From: Synechococcus sp. UW140
GTDB taxonomy: Bacteria > Cyanobacteriota > Cyanobacteriia > PCC-6307 > Cyanobiaceae
Assembly (NCBI GenBank): GCA_945860085.1
Contig: CAMAPJ010000006.1
Span: forward strand, 1-50,723
DNA: 50,723 nucleotides
Reading direction: 5' to 3'
Within the stretch, counting starts at the first letter, position 1. Every line of letters begins with the position of its first letter. Shown in pieces: positions 8,229 through 16,286 of this stretch. The notes below the pieces were generated by a model. That model did not search any database. It was not told the DNA's origin and was given only the letters and a program-made list of their open reading frames with translations. The position numbers and the translations under genes were made by a program.

Positions 8229-9668
8229 TCAAGCGCGATCATCCGCCGGGTTCACGCCCAGGGCCATCACCAGAGCCTCGGCCACTGTGCCGGCCTCCAG
8301 CAGCTGCAGGTCGATGCCCGCCGCCATCGGCCCGAGGCCGCTGCCCTTCGGCACCACAGCCCGGCGGAAGCCGAGCCGGGCGGCCTCCTGCAGGCGCAGC
8401 TCCAGCTGGCCCACGGCCCGCAACTGGCCGCCCAGGCCCAGCTCACCCACCAGCACCGTGCCGGGCGGCAGGGTCAGATCGCGGTAACTGGCCACCACGG
8501 CGGTGGCCACCCCCAGATCTGCCGCCGGCTCCTCCACCTCCAGGCCGCCGGCCACGGCCAGATAACAATCGAAACGGGACAGGGGCAGGCCCAGATGTTT
8601 CTCCAGCACCGCCAGGATCTGATGCAGCCGGTTGGTGCCGATGCCAGTGGCGGTGCGGCGCGGGCTGGCGTAACTGGTGGTGCTCACCAGGGATTGCAGC
8701 TCCACCACCAGGGCCCGGGTGCCCTCACAGGCCACGATCGTGGCCGTGCCGGCTGAAGGCTCGTCGTTGCCGAGGAACAGCTCGCTCGGGTTGGTGACCT
8801 CCACCAGGCCCCGGTCGCGCATCTCAAAGACGCCCAGCTCATGGGTGGCGCCAAAGCGATTCTTGACGGCCCGCAACAGCCGGTGGCTGGCGAAGCGGTC
8901 GCCCTCGAAGGTGAGCACCGCATCCACCAGGTGCTCCAGCACCTTGGGGCCGGCCAGGGTGCCCTCCTTGGTCACATGGCCCACCAGCAGCAGGGCCGTG
9001 TCCTGGCGCTTGGCGATGCGGGCCAGGGCGGCGGCGCATTCGCGCACCTGGGCTACCGAGCCCGGTGAACTGGCCAATTCTCCGTCGTGCAGGGCCTGGA
9101 TGCTGTCGATGATCGCCACCGCCGGCCGCAGGGATTCGAGTTCCTGCAAGACCAGCTCCAGGTCCGTTTCGGCCAGCAACTGCAGCTGGCTGGCATCGCC
9201 ACCGAGCCGGCGCCAGCGCAATTTCACCTGCTGGGCCGATTCCTCGGCGCTCACATACAAGACCGAATGGCGGGATGCCATCGCCTCGGCGCTCTGCAGC
9301 AACAGGGTGGACTTACCGATGCCGGGATCGCCGCCCACCAGCACCAGGGAGCCGGGCACCAGCCCACCGCCCAGGACCCGGTCGAGCTCGCCATAGCCGC
9401 TGCCCAGCCGCTGCAAGGGCCGCTCGCCGACCGTGTGGATCGACTCAGATCGGCGCGCGCGCGGCGGCAGATCGGTGGCGCCGAGGGGGCCGCCAGCGGC
9501 GCCGGCAGCGGCCCCAGGGCTGGCCACCGGCCGGCGCCGGCGCGTGTCAGCAGCTGGAACAACCTGTTCCACCAGGCTGTTCCAGCTGCCGCAGGCGGAG
9601 CAACGACCGAAGAACTGGCGGGTCTGGGCCCCGCAGCTCTGGCACACGTAGAGGCTGGAACGTCCCAC
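8229..9668 (-). CDS. radA: DNA repair protein RadA (Sms)
   Basis: RecA-like ATPase that promotes branch migration during recombination. It is 479 residues. The N-terminal four-cysteine zinc finger is C9, C12, C23, C26 (YVCQSCG...GRCSACGSW). Walker A is GGDPGIGKST (112-121), followed by the RadA-specific KNRFG block (AVKNRFGATHELGVF) and a C-terminal Lon-protease-like domain with GGLEVEEPAADLGVA and GELGLGGQLRAV. The linker between zinc finger and ATPase is alanine- and glycine-rich. It is divergent from rpaB with about a 100-bp gap. Confidence 0.96.
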   Translation of the reverse strand: MGRSSLYVCQSCGAQTRQFFGRCSACGSWNSLVEQVVPAADTRRRRPVASPGAAAGAAGGPLGATDLPPRARRSESIHTVGERPLQRLGSGYGELDRVLGGGLVPGSLVLVGGDPGIGKSTLLLQSAEAMASRHSVLYVSAEESAQQVKLRWRRLGGDASQLQLLAETDLELVLQELESLRPAVAIIDSIQALHDGELASSPGSVAQVRECAAALARIAKRQDTALLLVGHVTKEGTLAGPKVLEHLVDAVLTFEGDRFASHRLLRAVKNRFGATHELGVFEMRDRGLVEVTNPSELFLGNDEPSAGTATIVACEGTRALVVELQSLVSTTSYASPRRTATGIGTNRLHQILAVLEKHLGLPLSRFDCYLAVAGGLEVEEPAADLGVATAVVASYRDLTLPPGTVLVGELGLGGQLRAVGQLELRLQEAARLGFRRAVVPKGSGLGPMAAGIDLQLLEAGTVAEALVMALGVNPADDRA

Positions 9669-9700
9669 GAAGGTGTATGAAGATTGGTGGCCCTTGGTGA

Positions 9701-9731
9701 ACCCACGGGGCCTTCGGCCTTTTCAGTGGGT
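9701..9731 (+). promoter_or_regulatory. Nested inverted repeat between radA and rpaB
   Basis: ACCCAC (9701-9706) pairs with GTGGGT (9726-9731) and encloses an inner GGCC-TTC-GGCC hairpin followed by TTTT. It ends 34 bp before the rpaB ATG. It could be a 5'-UTR structure of rpaB or an operator; function is inferred from position only. Confidence 0.45.
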
Positions 9732-9765
9732 CGATCGACTTAAACCCTTCCGTCCGACCGCCGCA

Positions 9766-10512
9766 ATGACGGCTTCTGCCCCCGCCAAGGAAACGATTCT
9801 GGTCGTTGACGACGAAGCCAGCATCCGTCGCATTCTGGAGACCCGTCTCTCGATGATCGGCTACCAGGTGATCACCGCCTGTGATGGCCTTGAGGCCCTC
9901 GAAGCCTTCCGGCGCACGAGCCCCGATCTGGTGGTGCTCGACGTGATGATGCCCAAGCTTGATGGCTACGGCGTCTGCCAAGAGCTGCGCAAGGAATCGG
10001 ACGTGCCGATCGTGATGCTCACCGCCCTAGGCGATGTGGCCGATCGCATCACCGGCCTGGAACTTGGTGCCGATGACTACGTCGTCAAACCCTTCAGCCC
10101 CAAGGAGCTCGAGGCCCGCATCCGCTGCGTGCTGCGCCGGGTCGACAAGGACCAGGCCGCTGGCATTCCCAACTCCGGCGTGATCCAGGTCAGCGACCTC
10201 AAAATCGACACCAACAAGCGCCAGGTGTACCGGGGTGATGAACGGATCCGACTCACCGGCATGGAATTCAGCCTGCTGGAGCTACTGGTGGGTCGCTCCG
10301 GCGAACCCTTCAGCCGCGGCGAAATCCTCAAGGAGGTCTGGGGCTATACCCCCGAGCGCCACGTCGACACCCGGGTGGTGGATGTTCATATCTCCCGGTT
10401 GCGCTCCAAACTGGAAGACGACCCAGCCAACCCCGAGCTGATTCTCACGGCCCGGGGAACGGGTTACCTGTTCCAGCGCATCATCGAAGCCCTTGCTCCC
10501 GAAGGACACTGA
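9766..10512 (+). CDS. rpaB: Response regulator RpaB (Ycf27)
   Basis: Essential OmpR-family regulator of photosynthesis and high-light genes in cyanobacteria; binds HLR1 sites. From ATG 9766 it is 248 residues: receiver domain ETILVVDDEASIRRILETRL with D15/D16, VVLDVMMPK with phospho-acceptor D59 and DDYVVKPFSPKELEAR, then winged helix LTGMEFSLLELLVGRSGEPF and ERHVDTRVVDVHISRLRSKLEDDP. These blocks match RpaB/Ycf27 rather than RpaA. An in-frame start at 9673 would add 31 residues unlike the family and lies across the nested hairpin. It overlaps the presumed TTG start of plsX by 20 bp, suggesting co-transcription with the lipid genes. Confidence 0.95.
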   Translation: MTASAPAKETILVVDDEASIRRILETRLSMIGYQVITACDGLEALEAFRRTSPDLVVLDVMMPKLDGYGVCQELRKESDVPIVMLTALGDVADRITGLELGADDYVVKPFSPKELEARIRCVLRRVDKDQAAGIPNSGVIQVSDLKIDTNKRQVYRGDERIRLTGMEFSLLELLVGRSGEPFSRGEILKEVWGYTPERHVDTRVVDVHISRLRSKLEDDPANPELILTARGTGYLFQRIIEALAPEGH

Positions 10513-11950
10513 CATCACAGGCCGCAGCCCCAAGCGTCGCCGGCCCCAGGCGATTCGCCGCCTGGTGATTTGGTATCGCCGCAATGCGGCGGTCACGAGT
10601 CTGGTAGGCACGGCATCGGCGGCCAGCTCCGTGGCCGGGTCCATGGCCGGTTCGGTGGCGGGCTCGATGGTCTCTACCGCCGGCAGCGTCGCCGGTGCCG
10701 CAGGCAATGTGGCGGGCAATGTCGCCGGCGTTGCCGGATCTATGGCTGGCAACGTCGCCGGCGTCGCCGGCTCGGTGGCGGGCGTGGCGGGCTCGATGGC
10801 GGGCTCGATGGCCAACTCGGTGCTGCAGCCCCTGGTTTTTGATCCCCTGCGGCGGCTGCAGCAAGGCAACAATGCCGATGGCGAGCTGACGATTGTCGAT
10901 GCCGTACGGCTCTGGGTCGCCGTCGATGGCATGGGCGGCGACCATGCCCCAGGCCCGATCCTGGAGGGCTGCCTCAGGGCTGTGGCCCTGCTACCGGTGC
11001 GGGTGCGCTTCGTGGCCGAAACCGCCGCCGTTGATCAGGCCGTGGTGGCCCTAGGCCTGGGCCAGGAGCTGGCCAGCGCGATCGCCTCCGGCCTGATCGA
11101 AGTGGTCGCCAGCGGTCCGTCGGTGGGCATGAACGAAGAGGCCACGGTGGTGCGGCGCAAACGCGACGCCAGCATCAACCTGGCCATGGACCTGGTCAAG
11201 GCCGGCGAGGCCACGGCGGTGTATTCGGCGGGCAACTCCGGCGCCGTGATGGCCTCGGCGATCTTCCGGCTCGGCCGGCTCAAGGGCATTGACCGCCCCG
11301 CCATCGGCGCCCTCTTCCCCACCAAGGATCCCAACCAGCAGGTGTTGGTGCTGGATGTGGGCGCCAACATGGACGCCAAGGCGGCCTATCTGCATCAATT
11401 CGCCCTGCTCGGCAACATCTACAGCCGTGATGTCCTGCAGGTGCAAAGGCCCCGCATCGGCCTACTCAACATCGGCGAGGAGGAGTGCAAGGGCAACGAG
11501 CTCTGCCTCAAGACCTACCCCCTGCTGGCGGCCGAAGACCGCTTCGTGTTTGCCGGTAACTGCGAAGGCCGGGACGTGCTCTCGGGCGACTTCGATGTGG
11601 TGGTTTGTGATGGCTTCACCGGCAACGTGCTGCTGAAGTTTCTCGAATCGGTGGGCAGCGTGCTGCTCGATGTGCTGCGGGCCGAACTGCCCCGGGGCCG
11701 GCGCGGCAAGGTGGGATCCGCCTTCCTGCGCAGCAACTTGATGCGCATCAAGAAACGGCTCGACCACGCTGAACATGGCGGCGCCCTGCTGCTCGGCGTC
11801 AACGGGGTCTGCGTGATCGGCCATGGCAGCAGCAAGGCCCTGTCAGTGGTCAGCGCCCTGCGGCTGGCCCATTCCGCCGCCAGCCATGGCGTGATGGACG
11901 ACCTGCACAAGCTCAGTGACAGCAGCGAGGCGGCAGTCGCCTGTGGTTGA
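10493..11950 (+). CDS. plsX: Phosphate acyltransferase PlsX with a repetitive N-terminal extension
   Basis: Makes acyl-phosphate from acyl-ACP, the first step feeding membrane phospholipid synthesis. The conserved core starts near residue 140 (LWVAVDGMGGDHAPGPILEG) and includes AVYSAGNSGAVMA, LDVGANMDAKA, LNIGEEECKGN and VVCDGFTGNVLLK. The frame is open from TTG 10493, giving 485 residues against about 340 for a usual PlsX. The extra N-terminus has a basic stretch (RSPKRRRPQAIRRLVIWYRR), then at residues 45-108 a run of xVAG/xMAG tetrapeptides, with glycines mostly four apart. GTG 10565 is an alternative start that would keep the repeats. PlsX is normally a peripheral membrane protein, so the extension may be a membrane-binding or oligomerising helix (inference). 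fabH follows 25 bp later. Confidence 0.92.
   Translation: MLPKDTDITGRSPKRRRPQAIRRLVIWYRRNAAVTSLVGTASAASSVAGSMAGSVAGSMVSTAGSVAGAAGNVAGNVAGVAGSMAGNVAGVAGSVAGVAGSMAGSMANSVLQPLVFDPLRRLQQGNNADGELTIVDAVRLWVAVDGMGGDHAPGPILEGCLRAVALLPVRVRFVAETAAVDQAVVALGLGQELASAIASGLIEVVASGPSVGMNEEATVVRRKRDASINLAMDLVKAGEATAVYSAGNSGAVMASAIFRLGRLKGIDRPAIGALFPTKDPNQQVLVLDVGANMDAKAAYLHQFALLGNIYSRDVLQVQRPRIGLLNIGEEECKGNELCLKTYPLLAAEDRFVFAGNCEGRDVLSGDFDVVVCDGFTGNVLLKFLESVGSVLLDVLRAELPRGRRGKVGSAFLRSNLMRIKKRLDHAEHGGALLLGVNGVCVIGHGSSKALSVVSALRLAHSAASHGVMDDLHKLSDSSEAAVACG
10625..10816. repeat. Degenerate 12-bp repeat encoding VAG/MAG tetrapeptides in plsX
   Basis: About 190 bp made of imperfect 12-bp units of the form (S/N)(V/M)AG, with some shorter AGV units, encoding residues 45-108 of PlsX. 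The repeats are in frame and degenerate at third positions, so the protein pattern looks selected rather than newly duplicated. Confidence 0.85.
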
Positions 11951-11975
11951 CTGACGCCCAACTGGGGTCGTTCAG

Positions 11976-13010
11976 GTGTCGCTCAGCCCAATGGCGGAGG
12001 CCGTCGGCATGGCTCTGGTGGGGTGCGGCAGCGGCCTGCCAGCCATCAGCCTTAGCAACGCCCAGCTAGGGGAGCGGGTCGACACCAACGACGACTGGAT
12101 CCGCAGCCGCACCGGCATCGGCGCCCGCCGGGTCGCCGGGCCCGGTGAAACGGTCACCAGCCTCGCTAGCGAGGCTGGACGCCAGGCCCTGGCCCATGCC
12201 GGCTGGCAGGCCAGCGACCTGGACCTGATTCTGCTGGCCACCTCCAGCCCCGACGACCTGTTCGGCACGGCGCCACGGGTACAGGGGGCCCTGGGGGCCA
12301 GCAACGCCGTGGCCTTCGACATCACGGCCGCCTGCAGCGGCTTCCTGTTTGCCCTGATCACCGCCAGCCAGTACATCCGCAGCGGCAGTGTGCGCCGCGC
12401 CCTAGTGATCGGCGCCGACCAGCTCAGCCGCTGGGTGGACTGGGACGATCGCCGCACCTGCGTGTTGTTCGGCGATGGCGCCGCCGCCGTGGCGGTGGAG
12501 GCCTGCCCAGGGGCCGACAACGGCCTGCTGGGCTTCCGCATGCGCTCCGATGGCAGTCGCAACGGCTGCCTCACCCTGGCCCAAAGCGAAGAGCACACCA
12601 GCGTGGTGGCTGGCAGCCAGGCCCAGCGCGGCGGCTTTGAGCCGATTCAGATGAATGGCCAGGAGGTCTACAAATTCGCGGTGCGCGAAGTGCCGGCGAT
12701 CCTCAAGGACCTGCTCGATGGCACAGGCACCAGCCCCGACCAGCTCGACTGGCTGCTGCTGCACCAAGCCAACCAGCGGATCCTCGATGCGGTGGCCGAT
12801 CGCTTCGCGATTCCGAGCGAGCGGGTGCTCAGCAACCTGGCCCGCTTTGGCAATACCTCCGCCGCCACGATCCCGCTGATGCTCGATGAGGCTGTTCGCG
12901 ATGGTCGGGTCCAACCGGGCCACCTGATCGCCAGCAGCGGCTTTGGCGCCGGCCTGAGCTGGGGAGCGGCCCTGCTGCGCTGGGGCGGCCCCCAGAGCAA
13001 GAGCCACTGA
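11976..13010 (+). CDS. fabH: 3-oxoacyl-ACP synthase III (FabH)
   Basis: Condenses acetyl-CoA with malonyl-ACP to start fatty-acid synthesis. It is 344 residues from GTG 11976. The catalytic triad blocks are present: Cys120 in ITAACSGFLF, His in LLLHQANQRI and Asn in FGNTSAATI. NDDWIRSRTGIGARR near residue 38 is the substrate-entry signature. A later ATG (MAEAVGMALVGCG) at 11991 is a possible alternative start. It lies 25 bp after plsX and 154 bp before fabD. Confidence 0.96.
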   Translation: MSLSPMAEAVGMALVGCGSGLPAISLSNAQLGERVDTNDDWIRSRTGIGARRVAGPGETVTSLASEAGRQALAHAGWQASDLDLILLATSSPDDLFGTAPRVQGALGASNAVAFDITAACSGFLFALITASQYIRSGSVRRALVIGADQLSRWVDWDDRRTCVLFGDGAAAVAVEACPGADNGLLGFRMRSDGSRNGCLTLAQSEEHTSVVAGSQAQRGGFEPIQMNGQEVYKFAVREVPAILKDLLDGTGTSPDQLDWLLLHQANQRILDAVADRFAIPSERVLSNLARFGNTSAATIPLMLDEAVRDGRVQPGHLIASSGFGAGLSWGAALLRWGGPQSKSH

Positions 13011-13034
13011 AGCCACCGAAGGAAGCCACCGAAG
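13009..13034. repeat. 13-bp tandem repeat after fabH
   Basis: GAAGCCACCGAAG occurs twice head to tail, starting at the fabH stop codon, followed by related GAAGCAGC copies up to about 13048. Confidence 0.85.
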
Positions 13035-13131
13035 CAGCTGAAGCAGCCGACAGGATCCCCTACCTGGCTGGGTCCAGCGCTGGCCAAGCCTGGCGATGGG
13101 CAGGCATCCCAGCAGCCAAACAGCCGCGCCC

Positions 13132-13137
13132 TAGTCT
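13132..13137 (+). promoter_or_regulatory. Putative fabD -10 box
   Basis: TAGTCT, 27 nt upstream of the fabD ATG, fits the TANNNT pattern seen upstream of several genes here. No clear -35. Confidence 0.35.
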
Positions 13138-13164
13138 CCAGCCGACAAAAGCGCAAGCGTCACC

Positions 13165-14064
13165 ATGGGGATCGCCTGGATGTTTCCGGGTCAGGGATCG
13201 CAGAAGCTCGGCATGGCCAGTGCCGTGCTCGACCTGCCTGACGCGCGCCAGCGTTTTGGCCTCGCCTCCGAGCTGCTGGGCCGCGACCTGCTGGCGATCT
13301 GCGCCGGCGAAGGCCTGAAGGCGATCGCCGCTCCCACCGAGCTCAATGACACCCGCAACACCCAGCCGGCCCTGTTCGTGATCGAGAGCCTGCTGGTGGA
13401 TGGCCTGCGCCAGCAGGGCCGTAGCGCCGACCTAGTGGCCGGCCACAGCCTGGGCGAACTGGTGGCCCTCTATGCCGCCGGCGTATTCGACTTTGGGACC
13501 GGTCTGGCCCTGATGCACCGGCGCAGCACCCTGATGGCCGCCGCTGGCGGCGGCGCCATGACCGCCGTGATGGGGTTTGATCGCAGCCAGCTGGACGATC
13601 TGGTCGCCGCCACAGAGGGCGTGGTGATTGCCAACGACAACAGCAGCGCCCAGGTGGTGCTCTCCGGGAGCCCAGAGGCCGTGGCCAGCGTCTGCGCCCA
13701 GCTGACCTGTAAGCGGGCCATCCCCCTGGCGGTATCGGGGGCCTTCCATTCGCCCTTCATGGCCGGGGCTGCCGCCGCCTTCGCCCAGGAGCTCGAGCCC
13801 GTGCCCTTTGCCGAGGCCCACATCCCGGTCTTGAGCAACACCGACCCCACGCCCGAAACCAGCGGCGAACGCCTCAAGGCCCGCCTGGTCGGCCAGATGA
13901 CCAGCGGCGTGCGCTGGCGCGAAACCATGGACCAGTTCGCCGCCCAGGCGATCGACACCACCGTGGAGATCGGCCCGGGCAACGTGCTCAGCGGCCTGAT
14001 CAAACGCAGCCTGGCGGGCGTCACCACCGCCCAGATCGCCTCCGCCGCGGACCTGGGCCTGTGA
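13165..14064 (+). CDS. fabD: Malonyl-CoA:ACP transacylase (FabD)
   Basis: Loads malonyl groups on acyl carrier protein for fatty-acid elongation. It is 299 residues. WMFPGQGSQKLGM is the N-terminal signature, Ser95 sits in the nucleophile elbow GHSLGE, a conserved Gln/Arg region follows, and GAFHSPFM carries the catalytic His near residue 194. VEIGPGNVLSGLIKR closes the family pattern. It starts at ATG 13165, where homologues start. Its stop overlaps the plsC start by four bases (GTGA), so the two are translationally coupled. Confidence 0.96.
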   Translation: MGIAWMFPGQGSQKLGMASAVLDLPDARQRFGLASELLGRDLLAICAGEGLKAIAAPTELNDTRNTQPALFVIESLLVDGLRQQGRSADLVAGHSLGELVALYAAGVFDFGTGLALMHRRSTLMAAAGGGAMTAVMGFDRSQLDDLVAATEGVVIANDNSSAQVVLSGSPEAVASVCAQLTCKRAIPLAVSGAFHSPFMAGAAAAFAQELEPVPFAEAHIPVLSNTDPTPETSGERLKARLVGQMTSGVRWRETMDQFAAQAIDTTVEIGPGNVLSGLIKRSLAGVTTAQIASAADLGL

Positions 14065-14939
14065 GCACGGCTAACGACCAAGCGGGCCACATCCGCGGCA
14101 GCAACGCCGCAAGCAACGTTGAGACCAGTGCTGGGGGAGCCGCCGGGGGCGACGCCGGGGCGCTCGTGCCCGTCGAAGGCGGCCGTATCAGCGCCATGCG
14201 CCGGGCCTTGCGGCGGCGGCGCAAGCCACCCGAACCACCGGCCCTACTGAGCAGCCCCAAGCCCAGCCTCACCTACCGAATCATCAGCTACCTGCTGGTG
14301 TTCCCGCTCTATCGGCTGTTGTTCCGCGGCCGCACCGCCGGCAACGCCAACGTGCCGATGGACGGGGCCCTGGTGGTGGTCGCCAACCACGGCTCCCACC
14401 TGGATCCGCCCCTGCTGGGCCATGCCCTGGGCCGGCCGGTGGCCTTCATGGCCAAGGCCGAGCTGTTCCGGGTGCCCCTGCTGGGGCCGATCATCCGCGC
14501 CTGCGGTGCCTATCCGGTGGCCCGGGGCGCCAGCGACCGGGAGGCGATTCGCACAGCCACCGATCGCCTCGACCAGGGCTGGGCCACCGGGGTGTTCCTC
14601 GATGGCACCCGCCAGGCCAATGGCCGGGTCAACACGCCGATGCCTGGGGCAGCCCTACTGGCGGCCCGCTCCGGTGCGCCCCTGCTGCCGGTGGCGATCA
14701 TCAACAGCCACCGGGCCATGGGCACCGGCCGCCAGGCGCGCCTAGTGCCGATCCACATCCGCATCGGCACGCCGATCCCGCCGCCGGCCTCCCGGCGCCG
14801 CGCCGACCTCGATGTGGTCACGGCGGCCTGCCAGGCCCAGATCAATGCCCTGCTGGATCTGGGCCTGTTGCAGGCGGACGAACCGGCTGGCCGGCTCCAT
14901 CCAGCAGCGGAGCAAAACGCTCTGCCGCCCAAAACTTGA
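14061..14939 (+). CDS. plsC: 1-acyl-sn-glycerol-3-phosphate acyltransferase (PlsC family)
   Basis: Adds the second acyl chain to make phosphatidic acid at the membrane. It is 292 residues from a GTG overlapping fabD. The HX4D catalytic motif is NHGSHLDPPL (about residues 112-121). FLDGTRQANGRV (about 180) stands where most bacterial enzymes have FPEGTRS, with Asp for Glu. The hydrophobic segment ISYLLVFPLYRLLF (about 75-90) is a membrane anchor. The first 65 residues are low complexity (Ala, Gly, Arg). Its last 98 bp overlap the convergent YdcF-like gene. The plsX-fabH-fabD-plsC order groups lipid precursor and phospholipid synthesis. Confidence 0.93.
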   Translation: MSTANDQAGHIRGSNAASNVETSAGGAAGGDAGALVPVEGGRISAMRRALRRRRKPPEPPALLSSPKPSLTYRIISYLLVFPLYRLLFRGRTAGNANVPMDGALVVVANHGSHLDPPLLGHALGRPVAFMAKAELFRVPLLGPIIRACGAYPVARGASDREAIRTATDRLDQGWATGVFLDGTRQANGRVNTPMPGAALLAARSGAPLLPVAIINSHRAMGTGRQARLVPIHIRIGTPIPPPASRRRADLDVVTAACQAQINALLDLGLLQADEPAGRLHPAAEQNALPPKT

Positions 14940-15582
14940 GGTCCTGGCCGGTCAGCACCCACAGGGCCGCCCGCAGACCGTCGCACCAGACCTTGCCCCG
15001 GCGCTCGGGATTGCAGTGATGGCCGCAGGGCACCGCCACCGGCGTCAGGCCGATGCCACGGCTGCCGGCCACAATCCGGCCCACCAGCAGGGCCCGGGGC
15101 ATGTGGTCACTGCTGGTGACCAGCAGCACGCTGCGCACCTTGGAGCGCTTGAGGTCGTCGGCAACTGAAGTGAAATTGCTAAGGGTGTCGTGGGCGCGGT
15201 AATCAAGCAGGACCTGGCCGGGATGGAGCCCCTCGCGGCGGAACTCCCAGGTGGCGTATTCGGGATTGCTGCCGCCGCTAACTAGCAGGGGCAGGCCCAG
15301 GCGCCGGGCCTGCCGGGCCGCCTCCTGCTCCCGGGCCACATCACCGCCCAGCACCAGGATCAGCTGGGGCGGCGGCAGGGGTGGTAGCCACAAGCCCCGT
15401 GAAAGCCAAACCAGCAAGGCGCCGGCCAGGGCCAGGGGCAACCAACGCCGCAGGCGCCAGCGGGAGCCGCTGCCGGGGCGGCTCCGAGAGCGCCCCGGCC
15501 GCAACCGCCGGCGGCGGCCGGGCCCGGGCGACCGCCGGGCTGGCGAAGCGGACCGATCGCTGCGGGGGCCGGGGCCAGCCAT
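14842..15582 (-). CDS. YdcF/ElyC/SanA family protein (DUF218)
   Basis: A 246-residue protein of the DUF218 family, whose members are linked to envelope integrity; the reaction is not established. A very basic N-terminus (about 45 residues, R/P/S/G-rich) precedes one membrane segment LPLALAGALLVWLSRGLWLP (about 49-68). The DUF218 domain follows: LILVLGGDVAREQEAARQA, LPLLVSGGSN, VLLDYRAHDTLSNFTSVADDL and VLLVTSSDHMPRALLVGRIV. Conserved acidic and His residues of the family are visible (D in VLGGD, E in REQEA, DHMPRA). It starts at ATG 15582, overlapping the tsaB stop by one base. Its 3' end overlaps plsC by 98 bp on the opposite strand. Confidence 0.85.
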   Translation of the reverse strand: MAGPGPRSDRSASPARRSPGPGRRRRLRPGRSRSRPGSGSRWRLRRWLPLALAGALLVWLSRGLWLPPLPPPQLILVLGGDVAREQEAARQARRLGLPLLVSGGSNPEYATWEFRREGLHPGQVLLDYRAHDTLSNFTSVADDLKRSKVRSVLLVTSSDHMPRALLVGRIVAGSRGIGLTPVAVPCGHHCNPERRGKVWCDGLRAALWVLTGQDLKFWAAERFAPLLDGAGQPVRPPATGPDPAGH

Positions 15583-16286
15583 CAGCCCCCGCCTCCCCCT
15601 GGGCCACGGCCAGGCAGGGGACCGCTGGGGGGCTGGGGCGTGAAGTCCACCGGACTGGTGGGATAGATCGGCAACACCGGCTGCCAGGGTCCGTCCTGGC
15701 CCTGGGCCGCAGCAGCCTGGCCCAGGGGCAGCAGCTCCAGGCTGTGCAGGGGGGCGTCCACCAACGCCGGCAGGATCAGCTCCGGCGCCAAGCCAGCCGC
15801 GAACGCTTCGCCGGGCCGATAAAGCCGGGGCTGCTTGAGTTCAACAATGGCGCCCAGGGCGCTCGGGTCGGCGCTGTAGCAGCCGGCCACGGTGCCGCGC
15901 CGGGGCAGGTCCTGGACTAGCCAGAACAGCTCGGCGGTGGCCAGTTCAGGCTGCTGGCGCAAGCGCCGCCGCGCCACGGGCAGAAAACTGCAATACCCGT
16001 GCAGGGGCACGGCCAGCTGCTGGGCCAGGGTGCGGGCCAACACCACCGTGAGCCGGGTGCTGGTGAACCCCCCCGGCCCGGTTGCCACCACCAGCCGGCC
16101 GATCTCCGGCCAGCGGGGGGCCGGCAGCAGCTGCTCGAGACAGGGCAGCAAGGCGTTGGAGAGCTGGCGGCCCAGGGGAAAGGCCAACATCTGGGGGGGC
16201 TCCTTGGCTCCCAGGGGCTGCAGGCCCACGGCCAGGCAGTCGCTGGAACTGTGCAAAGCCAGCAGGAGGGAGGCTCTGGTGTTCAT
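15582..16286 (-). CDS. tsaB: tRNA threonylcarbamoyladenosine modification protein TsaB
   Basis: Partner of TsaD in making t6A at position 37 of ANN-decoding tRNAs. About 234 residues from ATG 16286 (MNTRASLLLALHSSSDCLAVG). The ASKHA-type fold is indicated by LLALHSSSD at the N-terminus, GRQLSNALLPCLEQLL, then VVATGPGGFTSTRLTVVLARTLAQQL, the TsaB signature GPGSFTGLR with family variation. An upstream in-frame ATG at 16322 would extend into ycf34 with no conserved residues. The ATGA overlap with ycf34 and TGATG overlap with the YdcF-like gene make a tightly coupled three-gene unit. Confidence 0.9.
   Translation of the reverse strand: MNTRASLLLALHSSSDCLAVGLQPLGAKEPPQMLAFPLGRQLSNALLPCLEQLLPAPRWPEIGRLVVATGPGGFTSTRLTVVLARTLAQQLAVPLHGYCSFLPVARRRLRQQPELATAELFWLVQDLPRRGTVAGCYSADPSALGAIVELKQPRLYRPGEAFAAGLAPELILPALVDAPLHSLELLPLGQAAAAQGQDGPWQPVLPIYPTSPVDFTPQPPSGPLPGRGPGGGGG

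Noticed and set aside
10282..10932. Minus-strand open frame with TEPATPAT-like repeats opposite plsX
   Set aside because: It is the antisense image of the plsX VAG/MAG repeat; its regular look comes from the same 12-bp units and it matches no family.
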